Shown here in pieces: positions 60,217 through 64,000 of a stretch of 64,000 bases of DNA. Made by a program: the position numbers and the translations under genes. The stretch comes from Bacillota bacterium. Lineage in GTDB: Bacteria; Sysuimicrobiota; Sysuimicrobiia; Sysuimicrobiales; Segetimicrobiaceae. How positions within the stretch are numbered: position 1 is the first letter of the stretch; every line of letters begins with the position of its first letter. Below the pieces are notes generated by a model. That model did no database searches, was not told where the DNA came from, and saw nothing but the letters and a program-made list of their open reading frames with translations. The DNA lies in the NCBI GenBank assembly GCA_021324295.1, contig JAJPJJ010000014.1, forward strand, positions 52,828 through 116,827, in the 5' to 3' direction.

Positions 60217-60375
60217 CCTCGGCGCGCCGCCGTTGCGAGCGCGCGCCTACTGCTCCTCCTCGCCGGGGATTGCGGTGCTCCGGCCGAGCCCTGTGGGAAG
60301 GCGAAACGTCCCGGGACGTAGACGCAGAGCTATCCCGGACACAGCCGCTCCGATCGGCGCACGCACGCCTGCACG

Positions 60376-60423
60376 ATTCTACGCGCCGCGCGCCCGCGGC
60401 GATATCGGGTCGTGAGAGTATTT
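60376..60423 (-). promoter_or_regulatory. Shared respiratory element and promoter of the propeller gene
   Basis: Minus strand: AAATACTCTC, ACGA, CCCGATA (60423-60403), 22 bases after CCCGAT, then TAGAAT (60381-60376). The leader to the start codon is about 150 bases. Confidence 0.7.
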
Positions 60424-60717
60424 CTGCGCGCTGGTGCGACCCGTTCCGCACCTGTGGGCGCGGTACCGTCCGGCAGCGCGAACCGGATGGCGACGGGAGT
60501 GAGCCGGCACCCGCCGCGCCCGGCGTCTGAGGTCCCACCCTGCTCCTCTGTGGATTTCCCCCCGCTGTGGGAGTCTCCGGCGCGCCGGGATCCCGCGACT
60601 CAAGGTCAGCCGACACCGGCCGCCGGTGACTGCGGAAATCCGCTCCGCAATGCCTCTGGCCGTGTCCTTGACTGTGCGCAGCGGGATCAAGTTGAGTGGT
60701 GCATCTGCACTGGGAAA

Positions 60718-61062
60718 ATGAGCCGGGCGGCGCATGGACTCCGAACGCTCGCCCCCGCGCTCGCCACGAACATGTGCAACACGTACATCAAATGGGCTGA
60801 GATCTGGGAGCGGATCTACGGCTGTCCCGTCTTCGTCCTCGACCTCCCGGCCTGGCGGGGGACGGGCGCCGGCGAGACGTTCCAGCACGACCGGCGCTAC
60901 GCCGAGGGCCAGCTGCGGGACCTGGTCGCCCTCTGCGAGCGCCTGACCGAACGGGCCTTCGACATCGACAGGCTGCGCGGCGCTGCTGGCCCACGAGCGG
61001 CTCCGCAGGCTCGCCGACCGGCAGGCGCCCGTTTGCGTGGGGGCGCCGCGAGGAAAGGAGGC
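60718..61062 (+). pseudogene. Fragment of a benzoyl-CoA-reductase/2-hydroxyglutaryl-CoA-dehydratase-type subunit
   Basis: APALATNMCNTYIKWAEIWE, RIYGCPVFVLDLPAWRGTG and YAEGQLRDLVALCERLTERA correspond to the middle of HgdB/BcrB-type subunits (CNxxxKWxE, GCPxFVLDxP, QLRxLIxxxE). After FDIDRL the match ends. N- and C-terminal thirds are missing, so it cannot be a working subunit. Confidence 0.72.
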
Positions 61063-61069
61063 GCTGACA

Positions 61070-61224
61070 TGAACGCGATCCAGACCCGAGACCCAACGGA
61101 CGCGCCGCTCCGCCCCCGGCGGCCTGAGAGCTTCCGCTTCCAGGACGTCGTGTACGAGAAACGCGACTGGGTCGCCCGCGTGAGCATCAACCGGCCCCAT
61201 GTCTATAACGCGTACCCTGGCTGA
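61070..61224 (+). pseudogene. Truncated enoyl-CoA hydratase/isomerase-family gene
   Basis: Good ribosome site (AAAGGAGG) and ATG 61070; FRFQDVVYEKRDWVARVSIN, RPHVYNAY is the N-terminus of a crotonase-fold enzyme (VARVxINRPxxYNAY), then an in-frame TGA at 61222-61224. The remaining 220 or so residues are absent. With the preceding fragment it suggests a lost anaerobic aromatic-degradation cluster. Confidence 0.72.
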
Positions 61225-61252
61225 GCCCTCGTCGAGGGGGGTGGGGCCACGG

Positions 61253-61383
61253 GGTATCAGGTCGCGCTCGGGCTGTTCGGCGGCGACCTGTCCCACCAGG
61301 AGGCGCGGCTCGCGATGGTCGAGGCGCTCGCGCACCTGGAACACCCGCGCCACCGAGGCGAGATCGACTCCGGGTTGCCGTAA
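61253..61383 (+). pseudogene. Unidentified gene 3-prime fragment
   Basis: The plus strand reads YQVALGLFGGDLSHQEARLA, MVEALAHLEHPRHRGEIDSG and stop. It looks like the end of a real protein (perhaps a metallo-beta-lactamase-fold hydrolase, where ALAHLEHL endings are common), but the rest is missing. Confidence 0.4.
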
Positions 61384-61429
61384 TACTCTCCGGAACCGAT
61401 TCCCATGACCCTGCCAGGGCACACAAAAT
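61381..61429 (+). promoter_or_regulatory. Respiratory element and promoter of the PAS-LuxR gene
   Basis: TAATACTCTCCGGAACCGAT (61381-61400) matches the element AAATACTCTC-N4-CCCGATA on the plus strand; 23 bases later CAAAAT (61424-61429) could be the -10. This would put the regulator under its own type of site. Confidence 0.6.
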
Positions 61430-61496
61430 AGGTCCAGCATCGTGTGGATACTACCGCGCCGTCCGGGCCGGGAGACGCGGTCACGAGGAGGGCGGG

Positions 61497-62246
61497 GTGG
61501 CAGGTCGGGCCGCACAGGGCAGGGCCGGACGGGAGCCGCGGAACCGGGAAGTCGAGGGGGCACTGGCGAGCGGCGGCCTCGAAGGCCTTCTGGACCTGTT
61601 CGCCAACACCGCTGACGGCGTCGCCGGGGTCGATCCGGGCTGCCGGATTGCCTTCTGGAACCGCGCGGCCGAGCAGATCCTTGGCTATGGCGCCACGGAG
61701 GTCTTGGGCCGCCCATGCTACGAGGTGTTTCGGGGACTGGACGACCGCGGTAATATCCTGTGCCATCCTCACTGTCACGTGCTGGTGATGGCCCGCCAGG
61801 GCCAGCCCGTGCACGCGTTCGAGGCCGTGGTCCGCGCGAAGGACGGCGCGGAGCGGCGGCTCAACATCAGCGTCGTGCTGGTGCCGGCTCCGCAGGGGAC
61901 CATCGCCGTCCACATGTTCCGGGATGTTACCGACGCCCGCCGGCCGGAGCACGTGATGGAGGCGATCATCCGCGCCCTCCACGGCCTGGAGCCTTGGCTT
62001 GAGCCGGCACGGAGCAACGGACTGGTTGCGCTGACGTCCCGTGAGCACGAGATCCTCGGGTTACTGGCGTCCGGCGAGGACACACAGAGGATTGCCCGCC
62101 GGCTGGGTATCAGCACGGCAACGGTCCGCAACCACGCGCAGAACATCCTCAGGAAGCTCGGTGTGCACAGTCGCCTCGAGGCGGTGGCGCTGGCCTTTCG
62201 CAGCGGGGGGGGCGATCCGAGCAGACGCCGCCTGGGTTGGCGGTAG
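61497..62246 (+). CDS. PAS-domain LuxR-type regulator with cysteine motif
   Basis: 249 aa from GTG 61497 (GAGGAGG upstream). PAS domain about residues 28-135: LFANTADGVAGVDPGCRIAF, AAEQILGYGATEVLGRPCYE, VFRGLDDRGNILCHPHC. C-x16-C-x3-C could hold an Fe-S cluster or heme for redox sensing. C-terminal LuxR HTH: LTSREHEILGLLASGEDTQR, ISTATVRNHAQNILRKLGVH. No receiver domain, so it is probably one-component. It has the shared element upstream and is the best candidate for its binding protein. Confidence 0.87.
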   Translation: MAGRAAQGRAGREPRNREVEGALASGGLEGLLDLFANTADGVAGVDPGCRIAFWNRAAEQILGYGATEVLGRPCYEVFRGLDDRGNILCHPHCHVLVMARQGQPVHAFEAVVRAKDGAERRLNISVVLVPAPQGTIAVHMFRDVTDARRPEHVMEAIIRALHGLEPWLEPARSNGLVALTSREHEILGLLASGEDTQRIARRLGISTATVRNHAQNILRKLGVHSRLEAVALAFRSGGGDPSRRRLGWR

Positions 62247-62542
62247 GCTTTCCAAGGACGCCCGGCGTCTGCCGAGGAAACATGGCAAATTCGCTTCCCC
62301 ATAAGATCCAGGGGACATGAGACATGCACCACCAGCGTGCCGCTGCGGCGACCGCGCGCGGGCGGAAGAACGCGCAGCGCGCCCTCCGCGGCGATCTGGC
62401 CTCACCGACCGAAAGCGGAGCAGGGCGTCCTCCGTCAGCGAGGTCGGGAAGGTCACCAGCAGCTCCCGCCCGGTGAAGCCGGACCGGCTGGCGTTTCACG
62501 TCGCGTGGCGGGTCGCTGGCTGCGGGGCTCGGTTCTCCGCCG
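62247..62542. other. Intergenic region, no gene seen
   Basis: About 300 bases between two convergent genes. The minus strand reads VTFPTSLTEDALLRFRSVRP in one frame, without start or family. Nothing else recognised. Confidence 0.35.
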
Positions 62543-63229
62543 TTAGACGACGCGTCCAAGGGCCAGATCGTCGGTCCGGAACGTGAGGTCCTCGCCGTTC
62601 ACGCCGACCACGCCGTCGATCGACCGGAGCCATTTGAGCACGAGGTCCCGGTCCGACCGGCGGTCCACCTGCCCCGAGACTGTGAGCACGCCGTTCGCAC
62701 AGGTGATCGCAAGCGGCGTCGGATCGATCCACAGGTCGTGGACGAGGGCGTCCTTCGCGGCGGCGACGAGCGCGTCGTCGCTCCGCGTGAACACCTTCAG
62801 GATATCCGCCCGCGTCACGATGCCGACGACGCGGCCATCGGTGACGATCGGGATGCGGTTGACGCCGCGCGAGAGCATCAGGTGCGCGAGGTCACGGACG
62901 CTCGTCTCGTCTCCCGCCGTCACGACGTTCTCGGTCATCAGGTCTCGGGCGGTGGTCCCGACCGCCTTGCGGTAACGGTTCACGCGGCGCTCCAGCCAGA
63001 GCGAGCGCCCATGCCAGGCGAGGGCCGGCGGCGACGGGCGAGGCGCCTCTTCCTTCACGATCACGTCGGCCTCGCTGACGATCCCCAGCAGGCGGCCGTC
63101 GGCGTCCACCACGGGAAGGCCGCTGATCCCGAACCGCAGCATCAGCGTGACGATGTCGCGCACCGGCGTGTCTGGCCGGACGGTGATCACCGGCCGGCTC
63201 ATGATCTCTCGAGCGATAACGTGCCGCAT
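62543..63229 (-). CDS. Two-CBS-domain protein with C-terminal BON domain
   Basis: 228 aa from ATG 63229 (GGGAGG 7 bases upstream). CBS1: IMSRPVITVRPDTPVRDIVT, GISGLPVVDADGRLLGIVSE. CBS2: DLMTENVVTAGDETSVRDLA, GVNRIPIVTDGRVVGIVTRA. BON: DALVHDLWIDPTPLAITCAN, GVLTVSGQVDRRSDRDLVLK. CBS pairs bind adenine nucleotides and act as energy sensors; BON binds membranes. Follows the Usp gene in the same unit. Confidence 0.9.
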   Translation of the reverse strand: MRHVIAREIMSRPVITVRPDTPVRDIVTLMLRFGISGLPVVDADGRLLGIVSEADVIVKEEAPRPSPPALAWHGRSLWLERRVNRYRKAVGTTARDLMTENVVTAGDETSVRDLAHLMLSRGVNRIPIVTDGRVVGIVTRADILKVFTRSDDALVAAAKDALVHDLWIDPTPLAITCANGVLTVSGQVDRRSDRDLVLKWLRSIDGVVGVNGEDLTFRTDDLALGRVV

Positions 63230-63294
63230 GGGGATTCCTCCCTCACCGCTGCCGAATCCTGATCGGCGCAGGGCGATCGGCACCGCGAGCCGCC

Positions 63295-63768
63295 TCATCG
63301 GCCGGCTCGCGGTGGCACGGCGGGTGTCGGGACCCGGATCGTCAGCACGGGGCACGACGCGCGGCGGCGAACCACCTCCGCACTCCCGGTCAGGGCCCCC
63401 GCCCGCCGCCGATCCTCGATGGGCATGACGATCATCGTGATCCCGACCGATCGCGCGACGGCCGGAATCTCGCCTTCCGGGTGGCCCGGCACCGCCAGCG
63501 CTTCCACGCGCGCGGTCCGGCGCGAGGCCTGAGGCACGAAGGTCGCGAACCACCAGCGCGCCTCGACACACGCGTCGTCCATCTGTCGATCCACGGGCCT
63601 GCCCTCGGCGACGCCCTCCTCGACGTCCACCGGCGACAGGACGCGCAGGAGCACCACCGTCCCGCCGGCTTGCGAGACGAGCCCGGACGCGTACGTCGCC
63701 GCGACGAGCGACGCCTCGGACAGGTCCGTGGGGACGAGCACCACCATGCCGGCTTCCGGGATCTCCAC
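63295..63768 (-). CDS. Universal stress protein (UspA family)
   Basis: 157 aa from GTG 63768 (GAGGAG upstream). MVVLVPTDLSEASLVAATYA, VVLLRVLSPVDVEEG, the alpha/beta core and VVRRRASCPVLTIRVPTP ending. The ATP-binding G-x2-G-x9-G-S is altered (GITMIVMPIEDRRRAGALTG, S), so ATP binding is uncertain. 65 bases before the CBS-BON gene. Confidence 0.8.
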   Translation of the reverse strand: MEIPEAGMVVLVPTDLSEASLVAATYASGLVSQAGGTVVLLRVLSPVDVEEGVAEGRPVDRQMDDACVEARWWFATFVPQASRRTARVEALAVPGHPEGEIPAVARSVGITMIVMPIEDRRRAGALTGSAEVVRRRASCPVLTIRVPTPAVPPRAGR

Positions 63769-64000
63769 GACCGCTCCTCTCCACCTCGCCCCCAGGGTAA
63801 CCGCCGCCCCGAGGGGACACCATCGGCTGCGGACCGGATTTCGCCTCGGACGCGTGCCCGAGCGCGATCGCCCGTGTGGGCAGCGTCCCGCCCGCCGGCT
63901 GACGACAGATCGGACTCGCGCCCGATGGCGTGCCCCCGGCGCGGCCGCTAGCCTCAAGGTGGACGAGGCGCGGCCCGGGAGCGGGCCGGCGGCCGCCGGC

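Noticed and set aside
1..64000. tRNA, rRNA, CRISPR arrays and insertion sequences
   Set aside because: I saw no T-loop/anticodon pattern, rRNA segment, regular repeat-spacer array or intact transposase. The zinc motif at 32786-33340 is in a membrane protein, not a transposase.

Overview
The window is very GC-rich bacterial chromosome spanning the replication origin and about 50 kb beside it. Order on one side is recF-yaaA-dnaN-dnaA (all minus strand), then a DnaA-box cluster (oriC, about 4981-5150), then rpmH-rnpA-yidD-yidC-jag-rsmG-parA-parB (plus strand), with a perfect parS site inside parB. This Gram-positive-like layout (YaaA S4 protein, Jag, PdxST vitamin B6 synthesis) suggests a deep-branching Terrabacteria lineage (high-GC Bacillota, Armatimonadota or a candidate-phylum relative). 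The phylum cannot be fixed from the sequence alone.

10.8-29.4 kb is mixed housekeeping: a MocR/GntR regulator facing an HD-domain gene and pdxS-pdxT, a peptide ABC importer without its ATPases, a CapA-like phosphatase, a PAP2 phosphatase, a calcineurin phosphoesterase, a ParB-fold protein, a PlsC acyltransferase, a sulfocyanin-like blue copper protein, two SDRs, an endonuclease III, an NAD-epimerase, an F420/flavin-type oxidoreductase and an EstB-like serine hydrolase.

29.5-50.2 kb is a nitrogen-oxide and nitrosative-stress island: NarL-type regulator, quinol NO reductase, an odd cysteine-motif membrane protein, copper nitrite reductase, two DUF59 proteins, hemerythrin-DUF2249, cupins, an NnrS-like and two CopD-like membrane proteins, a cysteine-free Crp/Fnr regulator, a disulfide reductase, an AlkA glycosylase, DUF488, an AhpD/CMD protein, a DUF1858-like protein, two hemerythrins, a 7Fe-type ferredoxin, Hsp20, a CBM48 protein and NDH-2. 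Seven palindromes of form TTGCG-N4-CGCAA (one with TTGTG) lie in its promoters. In six of them the first base of a TAnnnT -10 box lies 29.5 bp from the palindrome centre, the layout of a class II Crp/Fnr promoter; the seventh is one base off. The reductase has an in-frame TGA exactly at its first redox-active cysteine codon, followed by a SECIS-like hairpin, so it is a candidate selenoprotein.

51-64 kb holds a heme-copper oxidase (coxB-coxA), a radical SAM/SPASM protein, a HemY-type porphyrinogen oxidase, a sulfocyanin domain fused to a beta-propeller, a PAS-LuxR regulator with a cysteine motif, and CBS-BON and universal-stress proteins. A second shared promoter element (AAATACTCTC-N4-CCCGATA, 22-23 bp upstream of a -10 box) precedes cox, radical SAM, the propeller gene and, in weaker form, hemY and the PAS-LuxR gene itself. 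This suggests a respiratory/heme regulon. Between these genes lie many decayed fragments: ftsH, an MFS transporter, a hemY relic, mrp, a PaaA/PaaC-like protein, a benzoyl-CoA-reductase-like subunit and an enoyl-CoA hydratase. The island looks recently rearranged.
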